Assembly (NCBI GenBank): GCA_035582835.1
Contig: JAYKAV010000489.1
Coordinates: 1,388,773-1,452,772 of the forward strand
From: Phoebastria nigripes
Taxonomy: Eukaryota; Chordata; Aves; Procellariiformes; Diomedeidae
Reading direction: 5' to 3'
Length of the DNA stretch: 64,000 nucleotides
A program made the translations under genes and the position numbers. Positions 32,380 through 41,560 of the stretch are shown piece by piece. The notes below the pieces were generated by a model. The model was not told where the DNA came from. It did no database searches and saw only the letters and a program-made list of their open reading frames with translations. The number at the start of each line of letters is the position of its first letter. The stretch's first letter is position 1.

Positions 32380-32533
32380 AGTTACGGATATTATTCCAGT
32401 CAATTTTAGAAAAAAATGAATGGCAGCAGAGTCCCTCATAACCCAGCCTTTCCTTCTGCCCACAAAGCAGGCTCTGGATCAGATCAAGAAATTCACTACT
32501 AACTTTCACATCCTCTGGGAACTTCAGAAATCT
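32380..32533 (-). CDS. CIT: CIT coding exon 8 (C-lobe end of kinase domain)
   Basis: 154 nt, residues 320-370 plus first base of Ser371: [17 protein letters not shown]... to ...IDWNNIRN. Contains the kinase subdomain XI region, with the [14 protein letters not shown] segment and its conserved Arg. This bird has LGYEG where mammals have LKFEG; LG(Y/F) is the more common AGC form. Acceptor GCAG, donor GTAAGT. Confidence 0.96.
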
Positions 32534-33759
32534 CTGCATTAGAAAGAAAAGGATTTCTGCTCAGTAGGAAAACAGTCCCAGAACAGTAAGATTAAGTTTC
32601 ATTATTCTGAGATATGTCAGGCACAAAGGATAAATATTTATAGCATACAAATAAAAGTATTGTGCATTTTTTCCAAATAGGCTTTTATATGCATTTACTG
32701 CAGTAAAGATAAGAACATGGGAACAACCATACCCGATTAGACAAATGGTAGACCCGGATCACCATTTTATGCTGAACAATGGCCAATGGCATACACAAAT
32801 GGAAGAGTAAAACAAGACACTTCCCCAGAAAATTCTCCCAAACTTCCAAGGATTTGGGGCTTAGGATTTTCTGAACCAGGGATGATGTCTTTGTATTTGC
32901 CAGATCTCAATGGATTCTTCTTCTATGAATTTTTCTAGTCACTCCTTGAACCCATGTAAACATTCAGTAGCTGCAAATTTTCGGCAAAGAGCTCCCCAGC
33001 ATGAGAATGTGCTATATGGAGTATCCTTTTTTGTTTGTAACGTAGTTACTGCTGTCTACTTTCATTTGATGCCCCTAATTCCCATATTAGAACAGATAAT
33101 AGGCAACCATTCTTTGTTCACTTCCTCCCAATGACACATGATTTTTTTTTTCCTTTTTCTTTCCTACTAATTCCTACCATTCTATGTGCTGCTTTTTGGA
33201 CTGTTACTAAGAACTAAACTAACATTTGCATAGATTATAACATCAAGATACTGTTCTTGAGCTCACCACTGGGTAAAGTTGGGATACTTTTCCCTTCGTA
33301 TGCATTGGTTTAAATTTATTTACACTACATTTCACATGATGTTTTAATCATGCAGACACTCACTATCCTCAAGCCTTTCTGCAGCTCTTCATAGCTAGCC
33401 GTTGTCTTTACTATCCAGAAACACTTAGTAAGATTCAGGAGCTTTATCAATCCACAATTCATCCTTTCAATCCCTTTTCTAGATTATTTTGGAGATGCTG
33501 CAATTATAGTTGCCTAAGATGGACAGCTAAATCTTTTTTAATTCATGCATTGCAGATGGTTATTTTTAAACACCTGTTACAAAAAATAACTTGGTATCTA
33601 CAATACGGAGACACATTAAAAAAACATAGAGCATATATTCGAAATATTTTACGAACATGACAAAGTAAGAGACGACCATAAGCTGCTTTTTTCAACTGTA
33701 AAAACATGATCTTTAGTTACAGCCTTTTTACCCAAGAACATGGAAGGAATTCTCTCTAC
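32534..33759 (-). other. CIT intron between coding exons 7 and 8
   Basis: 1.2 kb intron of AT-rich sequence; no feature recognised. Confidence 0.6.
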
Positions 33760-33963
33760 CTGGAAGTTCATGATGTTATTGAAAGTTTTTGCTGAAGTCC
33801 CTTCAGTGAACGGAGATCTTCCATAAATCATTTCATATGCAATGACTCCTAGGGACCACCAGTCACATTCTGGACCATAAGAAGCTTTGCCATCCCCATT
33901 CAACCCCGTTAGCATTTCTGGTGCCATATAGTCAGGTGTGCCAACAGGTAGCTTGGCATTTAC
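33760..33963 (-). CDS. CIT: CIT coding exon 7 (kinase activation segment to subdomain X)
   Basis: 204 nt, phase 0-0, residues 252-319. Contains the activation-loop end GTPDYMAPE (APE at 265-267), and the DWWSLGV motif with the structural Asp285. Ends TFNNIMNFQ. Acceptor TTCTAG, donor GTAGAG. The residues needed for an active AGC kinase fold are all present. Confidence 0.97.
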
Positions 33964-35326
33964 CTAGAAGCAAAGACATACCAAATGAAATTACAGCACT
34001 TTCTGTTAATTGTCATCTTGGTAATAAAACAATTTTTTTTTTTTTTTTTTTTAAATGAGACACAATTTTCAGCCCTCCAAGTGAATTTTAAGTAAGTAAT
34101 TTTAAGCAAGGCTGTTAAGCAAAAAAGTGCAAGGTTAAGGAAACTACTGATAAACAAACAGAAAGCTAGCTATTTGGTATAAAAAAAGAGTCAAAATATC
34201 AGAGCTAACTGTTACTAGAAACTACAAACAGCTGAAGTAGAAAAGTAGCATTCTAAAAAGCACAGGATTACTAAACACTGATGTTTTAAGCAGTATACAT
34301 ACTCTAGCTCTACTGCTTCAACTAGTATTAACAGGGACATCATAGCTGAAATTTCAAAAACAGTCAAATTTAGACATAAATATTCCCTGCCCTCATTCCA
34401 TTCTGTGTTATCCGTACCTTTTTACCTTGTGTTCATGATCAGCAAAGTACTAGTATTTGAATTTCTGGAGTGCTTAGAAAAGGTAATTCAGGAGCCAAAA
34501 CCACAATCATTTTTGCACCGAGTGGCATAAAGAATGAAACGAAAGAGCAGGCAGACTAACACAAAAACCTGAAGATGACTCAAAAGATAATGTGAAGAAA
34601 AAAATTGAAAAGAAAAATGCAATGCAGAGAAGCACTGAAAAGGGAAGAACAGGGAAAACAGAATATTAAGAGTCACAACACAAAGAAAATGCTACGAAAA
34701 AAATCAAAATTGTAAACCAAGACAGGAATCTGGTATAGAACTTCATATTCTCACTTAGATACATCTTAATTTCAAATTAGCACTTGAAACTGTATGCAGT
34801 TACCTAAATTTACAAGCAACTTATAAAAAAACTCAACCAATTCACAGCTTTGAATATAGTGCTTTCTGGTGAGTAAAACCCAGAACATTGGAATGTGACT
34901 CTCTTCAATCAAGACCTCCCCAGTCTTCAAAACTATGCCACCTTAGTTACAACAAACACAATTTTCAGTCCAATTATGAACAACTATAAATCCACATCCT
35001 ACTTTAAACACAGCATTGAGCAGTTGTAAGAATCTCTAGAAGTATGATTTTGTATTGCAGTGCAGCACCATGAGAAAGTAATTTGCCTTTACCCTACTTC
35101 TGTATTAAATTTTTAATAAGCAAATATATATCTACTGAGAGCTGCAAAAGATACTCCAGCGCATGTTTGAAAAGCCATTCATAAATCGAAAAATATCACT
35201 GTGAATAGGTTCCATATCGGACAAGAAAGGCAGAAGAACAAGGTGTAATCAAGGAACAGATATAAAGTTAGTTTTCCCTTTTTGACTGGACTATCCAAAC
35301 AAGCCATTTTAAATCCACATTATTAC
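33964..35326 (-). other. CIT intron between coding exons 6 and 7
   Basis: 1.4 kb intron with a 20-nt T run at 34033-34052 near its 5' (right-hand exon 7) side; nothing else recognised. Confidence 0.6.
34033..34052. repeat. Poly(T) tract, 20 nt
   Basis: T homopolymer on the plus strand, about 70 nt from the acceptor of CIT coding exon 7. In the transcript it reads as an A run, so it is not the polypyrimidine tract. Confidence 0.9.
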
Positions 35327-35420
35327 CGTTTTGTTCACTGTCATTTTGGCAGCTGACCCAAAGTCCACCAGTTTAATGTGTCCTGTTCGGTCAATAAGCA
35401 CATTCTCTGGTTTGATATCT
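35327..35420 (-). CDS. CIT: CIT coding exon 6 (catalytic loop and DFG motif)
   Basis: 94 nt, residues 220 (last base) to 251. Encodes DIKPEN with catalytic Asp221 and Asn226, and the metal-binding DFG at 239-241, followed by [10 protein letters not shown]. Acceptor TTACAG, donor GTAATA. Its first base completes the Arg220 codon of exon 5. Confidence 0.97.
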
Positions 35421-36271
35421 CTGTAAGCAAGAAGGCGGCAATCAGTACCTTTCCATACCATTCCCCACTGTCACACCTAGATTACAGGATATCCCTTTTC
35501 AGCTAAACTCAACCGTGTGCTCAGTTCCATAAAACCTTAACAAGTGGGAGTCTTATTTCCAACTGTCGTTCTGTTTCCAAGCAAATATGGAAGTAGTGAA
35601 GTTCCCCTTATTTCATGGAAGGTTAATAATTATTGCCAGAAGATGGAAAGAGAAGGTGGTTTCGCACCTTGACTACATTGTAACTGAGTTACAGTGAAGT
35701 ATTACGTAGCTTTTTTCCCAAATTTCCTCACAACTTATTCTGTACATCTTTCAAATCCAGGCAGCTACCTTGCATTAGAAAGCCACAGCCTATGCTCTAA
35801 GCGCAGCCACTACAGCTGCTTGGAACCTAAAATACTTCATAACATTTCTAAAGCCTCAGAATGGAATAAATTTATTAAACACCAACACGATTTGAAAATG
35901 CATACAATAGCAGCCTTCAAGCTTTGATATGATCTTTAGAAAACTCTGTGATATTTAACTACTCTAACATCCTATACTGCCCTGTTCACCAAGCAGCACA
36001 CAACAAGTTTTAACAATTACACTAATTTCCCATACCACTTGGTGCTAAAAGGAACAATCTCTGGAAAATATTTTAATTTTTTATAGTGCAACATTAAGGC
36101 TTCTTTTTACAAAGCCTCCAGAAAATATATGTAACAATCCCTTCTTGATATTAGTTTGAACTTTACATCAAAGTTAATGCCTTTAGCTACAATTATAGTT
36201 GCAGTCTGATTAATTTTCTAATTTTCTCTTCTGATACAGCATGTGAAATACTGTCCTGAAAGAGGACAGAA

Positions 36272-36274
<3 letters not shown>

Positions 36275-36305
<31 letters not shown>
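36275..36305. repeat. Poly(A) tract, 31 nt
   Basis: A homopolymer on the plus strand, followed by CCACAAACCCACACACACAC. In the CIT transcript this reads as a long U run about 100 nt downstream of the exon 5 donor. Confidence 0.92.
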
Positions 36306-36307
<2 letters not shown>

Positions 36308-36333
36308 ACAAACCCACACACACACAAGAATGC

Positions 36334-36363
36334 ATCATTCCAGAACACTTTTTCTGGAATGAT
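36334..36363. repeat. Perfect inverted repeat, 12-bp arms
   Basis: ATCATTCCAGAA (36334-36345) and TTCTGGAATGAT (36352-36363) are exact reverse complements separated by 6 nt. It could form a compact hairpin in the CIT pre-mRNA 43 nt downstream of the exon 5 donor. Confidence 0.85.
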
Positions 36364-36406
36364 ACTGATTAAATATTATGTGCAATGCAAAGCAATCTTT
36401 ACCTAC

Positions 36407-36549
36407 CGGTGTACATAACCCATCTGATGGACGCTGTGAATGGCTAAAACCAACTCTGCAAGATAAAACTGCACCATACTCTCATCTAGTTGGTCCTCAT
36501 ATCGGTTTAAGAGTGACAGTAAGTCTCCTCCAGGTTGATACTCCATAAC
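36407..36549 (-). CDS. CIT: CIT coding exon 5 (kinase hinge and helices D-E)
   Basis: 143 nt, residues 173-219 plus two bases of Arg220: [19 protein letters not shown]... to ...HQMGYVH(R). Contains the hinge (MEYQPGGD) and the start of the HRD motif. Acceptor GTAG, donor GTAGGT. Not visible as a long open frame, but every codon aligns with mammalian citron. Confidence 0.96.
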
Positions 36550-36763
36550 CTACATAACATTTTAAAGGAACAGATATAGTCCATGTATACAAAAGACATT
36601 TCATTCAACTCCTCCATATTACACTGGACACGTATCAAAGAGTTGCATGTAATGCAGAAAAATTTACAGAAAATGAGCACATTTCAACCATCACATTGTT
36701 CTTCAACATAACAATGGCAATAGTGTTCAATAGAGGAGAAAAGAAACAAAGACTAGGAATTAC

Positions 36764-36865
36764 CAAGTAGAGATTTTTCCTGTCTTGAAACGCATATTGT
36801 AACTGTGGAATCCATGGACTGGTGCTCTGAGACAATATACTGCGTTCTTCCTCAAAAAATGACAC
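36764..36865 (-). CDS. CIT: CIT coding exon 4 (kinase helix C region)
   Basis: 102 nt, phase 0-0, residues 139-172, [19 protein letters not shown]... to ...DRKNLYL. Contains the helix C glutamate cluster (FFEEER) expected to pair with Lys126. Acceptor TTGTAG, donor GTAATT. Confidence 0.96.
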
Positions 36866-38211
36866 CTACAAAAAAAGGAAGTGTTCAGTTATATCACGAT
36901 GAAAATGAGTTAGAATACATTAGAATCCCCTAGTTTTAGAAAGATTTGAGTCTATGCCAAAGGCACACATCACAAAAAATTACACAGAAAATATTAAATG
37001 CTATTTCCTTATGATGTGCACCTTTAAAAAAGTAGTTTTAGTCCTTTGTGTTTTCTGTTCCCCTCCCACCTTCTCTTGTCTAGCTTGCTTTCAACTGAAT
37101 AGTCCCTGCCACAAAGGCCAGCTCCCCTTTCAAACTGGTGAAGCATCTACCGGTCTGGAGTGCAATCTTGGTTGACCTCATCTGGACTGGCCCTAATAAA
37201 ATAAAACTAATCTCAAAAGAATCAGACAAGCAAAAAAGCAGCTAGAGCAATTATGGGGTAGCATCTTACAGCTAATTCAGTAATAAATTCATTGTAAAAT
37301 ATTAAAATACAAGGCTTTCTTAAAATCATCCTCTAGCAACTATTTAATTATTTAGATGTGCAGCCAGACAACAAGAAATTAATTTTATTACAGAGATACT
37401 GCTAGTTCATTCAGATCAACATTCCCCACTTTCACTGACCCACNCTTAACAAGATTGAGCAAGTGTCATATTGAGGGTAGTATCATACCTTGCTTTCTTG
37501 TCAACCTATGCCATAGCAAGAGTAATTTTAGTTTATCTTCCTTTCTGATAGCCACAAACAATGCTAAGGGATCTCAGGAGCAACCTAACTGCAGCAAATA
37601 CTGGGAACAACCGATGTAGATATTGCTGTATAAATTCACAAGGTCTTTCATGGAGTATCTCTGTCCTACTTGTCATCTCATGTCAGTGAAAGATTAACTT
37701 CTGTTTCTCACCAAACTATGATAACAACCTCCATTATCCCTTTTTTAAGTTTTCAAGTAACACATTTCTCAAGCTAGTGAGAGGCTCTCCATAAAAATCC
37801 AGTCACCACAGTTTGCCTTCACACCCACTCTTGACATTCTATGTCGCTCTTTAAAATAAAAAAAAAACCTTAATGAATAGGTTGCCTGAAAATTCAAGCC
37901 ATCATCAAGCTGATCAATACTGATCCAGTATTTTCTTCATCTGTTTTTAGTTGTCTTGCAATTAGGTGCTAAGCTCTTTGAGACAAGGGCCATTTTTTGT
38001 TTTGGATGGCACCTCACCCAATAGATTCATGGCCTATGACAATGGCTTTTAAACACAGCAAAACTATGCACAAATATATTACTTCACTGAAATGTAGGCT
38101 GATCCTTCTCAAGATACATTTTTAACTTAATTCTAATAGTAGTGACAAAAAGGAAATGTGCAATAAATTGTAATTTATCATTCTACTGTCATAACAGAAA
38201 AATATACATAC
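36866..38211 (-). other. CIT intron between coding exons 3 and 4
   Basis: 1.3 kb intron; no repeat, RNA gene or coding segment recognised. Confidence 0.6.
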
Positions 38212-38387
38212 ATGCTCCTGTGCCAACAAGGACTCCTTGCTCATCACCTTCATAGCATATACATCACCAGTAACTTTCTCTCTTACTACTTTTACATCTG
38301 CAAAGTGACCACAGCCAACCACACTCTTTACTTCAAAGTCCTTCACACTGGGTTGCAGTTCCCTTAATTCAGCTATAGTCTCTGCAT
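38212..38387 (-). CDS. CIT: CIT coding exon 3 (kinase N-lobe: glycine loop and catalytic lysine)
   Basis: 176 nt, residues 80 (last two bases) to 138: [19 protein letters not shown], then the glycine-rich loop GCGHFADV at 104-111 and the ATP-binding Lys126 in YAMKVM. Ends LLAQEH. Acceptor TATAG, donor GTATGT. The glycine loop has GxGxxA rather than GxGxxG, as in other citron kinases. Confidence 0.97.
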
Positions 38388-39655
38388 CTATAAAAATAGA
38401 ACACTTATTTTTACATTAGCCAACTAGCATTTCATAACAAACACAACATCATAAATGGGGAATAAAACAAAAAAAAAAATTTAGTTCCAGACTCTCAAGA
38501 AATGTTAAATCATTCCAGAATATGCTTCTTAAAAAAAACAGTATGCCTAAGAACTAGAAAAAGACTGTATTAATGCATAGTTAAGACTGAAATATGGTAC
38601 ATACAAAAGAATCAGGAAATGTTAAGTCGGTTCCCATAGCAACCATAATTCCATCCCATTCATAACATCATAGGCTGATAGCCTCTTTTGTTTCTAATTT
38701 CTTTCCAACTGTCCTTTACCAATACAAAGCATATTCTCTAAATATGATGGCTTTACCCAGACGAGTTCTACAAGTCAGGTGGCAGGGTTTTCTCCTCTGC
38801 CTGTGGGAGGCACTAGTCTATTGTCTAACAAATAACCGTAGACATTTTATTTCAGATATTCAGTTCAAGTTTTCCATTGACTAGTTTCAACCAGCATGCA
38901 CTGTGATAATCAATTGCTCTCTGTAGATTGTTCTAAAAATTCTTCAGACTAGCAGAAAATTACTCTCTGCTAATAATATCTAGAAACTGTTGGATGGAAC
39001 TATTATAGAGAGCATGATAAGTTACTTTTAACCAAATGGCTTTCTAGTATATCTTAATAGAAAAATTGATGAACCTTTTTTTCCCCCCCACAAAGAATCT
39101 GAGCACATCATATGTAAAATATTTACTCCATCAGAAATTATATTTCTGAAGCACAGAATTACTATTTACAAGTTACACGTGCAAAACTTGGATAACACAT
39201 GGAATCCAAAAGATTACTTCAAGCTGAAAGAGCCAAGTATCACCAAGTTCCTTTCTAGATTTTTTTTTCCCTCGTACTTCTAGTCACTGTCCTGCTCTCA
39301 ACTTCTGACATGCTTCTATTGTGCAGACTTGGAGCTTTGCTGTATGCAGTACTCAGACACTTTTAAAGAAAGTGCCTCAACTATAAATACAGCACAGACT
39401 AAGAAGGATGCACATTCGAGTCACAGCACTTCAAAAGCCACTTGCATTTGACCTTTCTGGACCTGAACAAAGCCCTACTAAGATTGCCAAGGTCCCCTTT
39501 GCAGCGTTGAGTCTGTCCACAAAAAGTCTGATGCTCAAAGTCCTGGGTTACAATAATTAATGAATCAAAGCAGCTAAAGCATTATTTAAACATTCAGATT
39601 CTTAAGCACTAACTTTTAAAATAACACCTGAAAATTAGTCTAAACAAAAACTTAC
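38388..39655 (-). other. CIT intron between coding exons 2 and 3
   Basis: 1.3 kb intron; no feature recognised. Confidence 0.6.
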
Positions 39656-39797
39656 ACTTCTTGACAAAGTTGCCAACATGTTTAATTTTCATTAAAGCGG
39701 GGTTTCTGCATTCTTCAAAAAGAACGAATAAAGAATCAAGGATGCCTTCCCGGGAGAGAGGAGACATCTGCTGTTGAGTCACAAAGAGTGGCTTCCC
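39656..39797 (-). CDS. CIT: CIT coding exon 2 (N-terminal segment)
   Basis: 142 nt, residues 33-79 plus one base of Tyr80: [19 protein letters not shown]... to ...[10 protein letters not shown]-terminal region before the kinase domain, conserved with mammals ([13 protein letters not shown]). Acceptor TTCCAG, donor GTAAGT. Confidence 0.96.
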
Positions 39798-40560
39798 CTG
39801 GAAAAAAAAAGAAGCAACAGCAGATGGAGTCTCAGACAACAATGAAAACCCTCAAACCAATAACATATGTATAGAGCAGATTATATGTTATCCATTTAAA
39901 AATCACTACTTCAGAAATTAGACGAACGATGCAGAAGTGTGAGGTAAATATATCAACTCACAATGTCTATCTGTAATAGCTGTTACGGGTATTTTACTTT
40001 TGGACAAAGCAATCCTTTAAAGATTGTTAAAGTTCAAATCACAGCTTTCTTGAAACTATCTACATCCTACTGATGACTCTGATCTGACTGGCTTTTCTCT
40101 TGACATTGTACCATGTGGGTTTTTTTCACGGTACAAATAGTTTAAGCAATCAGTATCAATATTAGCTCTAGAAGGAAAAGCCACTAAACCTCAGATGATC
40201 AGATAGCAGCTGGTTAGGTAAATCCGTCTCTGAAAAACCCTCAGCTACACCACCCACAAAAAAACTGCAGATTACAGGACACAGAATGCAATATTCCATC
40301 TTTATGTGGGAAAATCCACTCAGGCTAAAACATTAATGGATGCACATAAACATAAGACCAGCTACTATCCACTGAACTTTGTGCAAACTAGATACACACT
40401 TTGAACTTCGACAAGTTATCCCCTTCTGTACCCCTTCCTCCAAAGGACCACTCAGGCACGCTTTGAGTGTCCACACGAACAAGCAAAACTGTATTTTGGT
40501 ACGCTGGTTACGGACACAGACGAAACCGAGATCAGTAATCCCATGCCAGATGCTCTTTAC
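39798..40560 (-). other. CIT intron between coding exons 1 and 2
   Basis: 763-bp intron; nothing recognised. Confidence 0.6.
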
Positions 40561-40656
40561 CTGAAAGAGCAGATTTAGCCGAGAAATTCGGCTGGTGATG
40601 GGCTCCATCGGTCCTGCCTCCACCGGATTTCGGGAGCCGCATTTAAACTTCAACAT
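40561..40656 (-). CDS. CIT: CIT coding exon 1 (initiator Met)
   Basis: 96 coding nt, residues 1-32, [15 protein letters not shown]... to ...SRLNLLFQ. The start is chosen because MLKFK aligns exactly with the mammalian citron kinase N-terminus, and an upstream in-frame extension is not supported. The context is AAAG before ATG and T after: good at -3, not at +4. The donor is GTAAAG at 40559-40560. The exon extends upstream into the 5' UTR to about 40670, where a CTACAG acceptor lies 14 nt before the ATG. Confidence 0.96.
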
Positions 40657-40670
40657 CTTTACAGATTATC

Positions 40671-41050
40671 CTGTAGAAAAGATCACCTGAAAAGGAGAAC
40701 CGGGACTTTCAAGCAGAGGCAATAAAAAAAGGGGGTGAGGGGGGTATAATTTATGCAACCTTCGTATTTCCTTGGAGACAAAGCTCATTACAACTAGCGA
40801 GTTGAACGCATCGGAGTGTAGCAGCAAGTAACGTGTTTTCTGGGAAGGGCGGGGAGCGGGAAAGGCTGCAGGCGGAAAACGAACCCTGGGGGTGCAGACC
40901 CCCAGACGGCGGCCTCTGCGGCTCGCGGAGCCGCTGCCCGCGACGCGAGAGCCCGCGCTCCCGCAGCCGCTGCCCCGGCCTCTCCTCAGCGCCGGCGGCG
41001 CGAGCCCCGGCCTCCAGCCACCCCGCAACCCCCCGCGCCGCGCTCCCCAC
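40671..41050 (-). other. Inferred CIT 5' UTR intron
   Basis: A donor-like CAG/GTGGGG at 41050 and an acceptor CTACAG ending at 40671 would remove 380 nt and join a short non-coding exon to the exon with the initiator codon. Mammalian CIT also has a non-coding first exon as I recall. Prediction only; a second acceptor-like TTTCAG lies 14 nt upstream. Confidence 0.55.
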
Positions 41051-41560
41051 CTGCCGCCCCGCTTTGCCGCCATCCAGGTTTGAACGGCGCGAAGGGCGTA
41101 CCCCGGCGACCATCACTTCCGATGACGCGCGGCAAGCGCCCCCGCCTCAGCCAATCCCGAAGCCGGTCTGGCGGAAGCGCAGTCGTCACGAGGCGCGGCC
41201 TCCCTGGAGGCGCGGCTGAGGCCGCTGGGGACGTCAGCTGTGCGTCACGCCCTCGAGTGGGGCGGGCGGTTAACGGTTTTAACCGTCAAGTTGGCGGTTT
41301 GTCCGGCCCGCCTGCCGCTGAGGGGGCCGGTGCCGCAGGAGGGCTGGGAGGCGCGGGGCTTCCCCCGCTCCGCTCCGGGCCCGGCAGCCGCTCGCTCACC
41401 CAGGGCCTGGCGGGGTGGGGAGCCGCGGGGGCCGTTTTCGCTCGGCCGTTGGGGGGAAGCGGGGGGTGAAGGGAAAGGCAGGGCAGGGCCCCGCAGCCTC
41501 CGGCTGGGCATGAGCTGTGCCAGGCCGCGGCTGTCACTCGGGCCCTGTTCTGCTCCCACG
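40850..41560 (-). promoter_or_regulatory. CIT promoter CpG island
   Basis: GC-rich, CpG-dense stretch of about 700 bp in an otherwise AT-rich neighbourhood, overlapping the inferred first CIT exon. It contains a CACTTCCG ETS-type site (41114-41121), a CCAAT box within CAGCCAATC (41151-41155), ACGTCA (41231-41236), GCGTCAC (about 41242-41248) and a MYB-like inverted repeat at 41267-41285. There is no TATA box. The CCAAT box would be 60-70 nt upstream of a start near 41090. Motif calls are by eye. Confidence 0.75.
41051..41090 (-). other. Inferred non-coding first exon of CIT
   Basis: Right edge is a guess from the CCAAT spacing; left edge is the donor CAG/GTGGGG. It contains an ATG at 41071-41073 that would open a short upstream ORF (see findings) and the CHR-like TTTGAA at 41079-41084. 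Confidence 0.45.

Larger units (their letters stand above)
35421..36406 (-). other. CIT intron between coding exons 5 and 6
   Basis: Just under 1 kb. Near the exon 5 donor it holds a 31-nt A run (36275-36305), a short AC tract (36312-36326) and a perfect 12-bp inverted repeat (36334-36363). Confidence 0.65.

Noticed and set aside
40666..41073. 135-codon minus-strand ORF starting MAAKRGGRWGARR upstream of CIT
   Set aside because: It reads through the inferred 5' UTR intron in CpG-island sequence, is Arg/Gly-rich low complexity, ends 14 nt from the CIT ATG in another frame, and matches no CIT N-terminus. Only its first 23 nt are likely to be in the mRNA.
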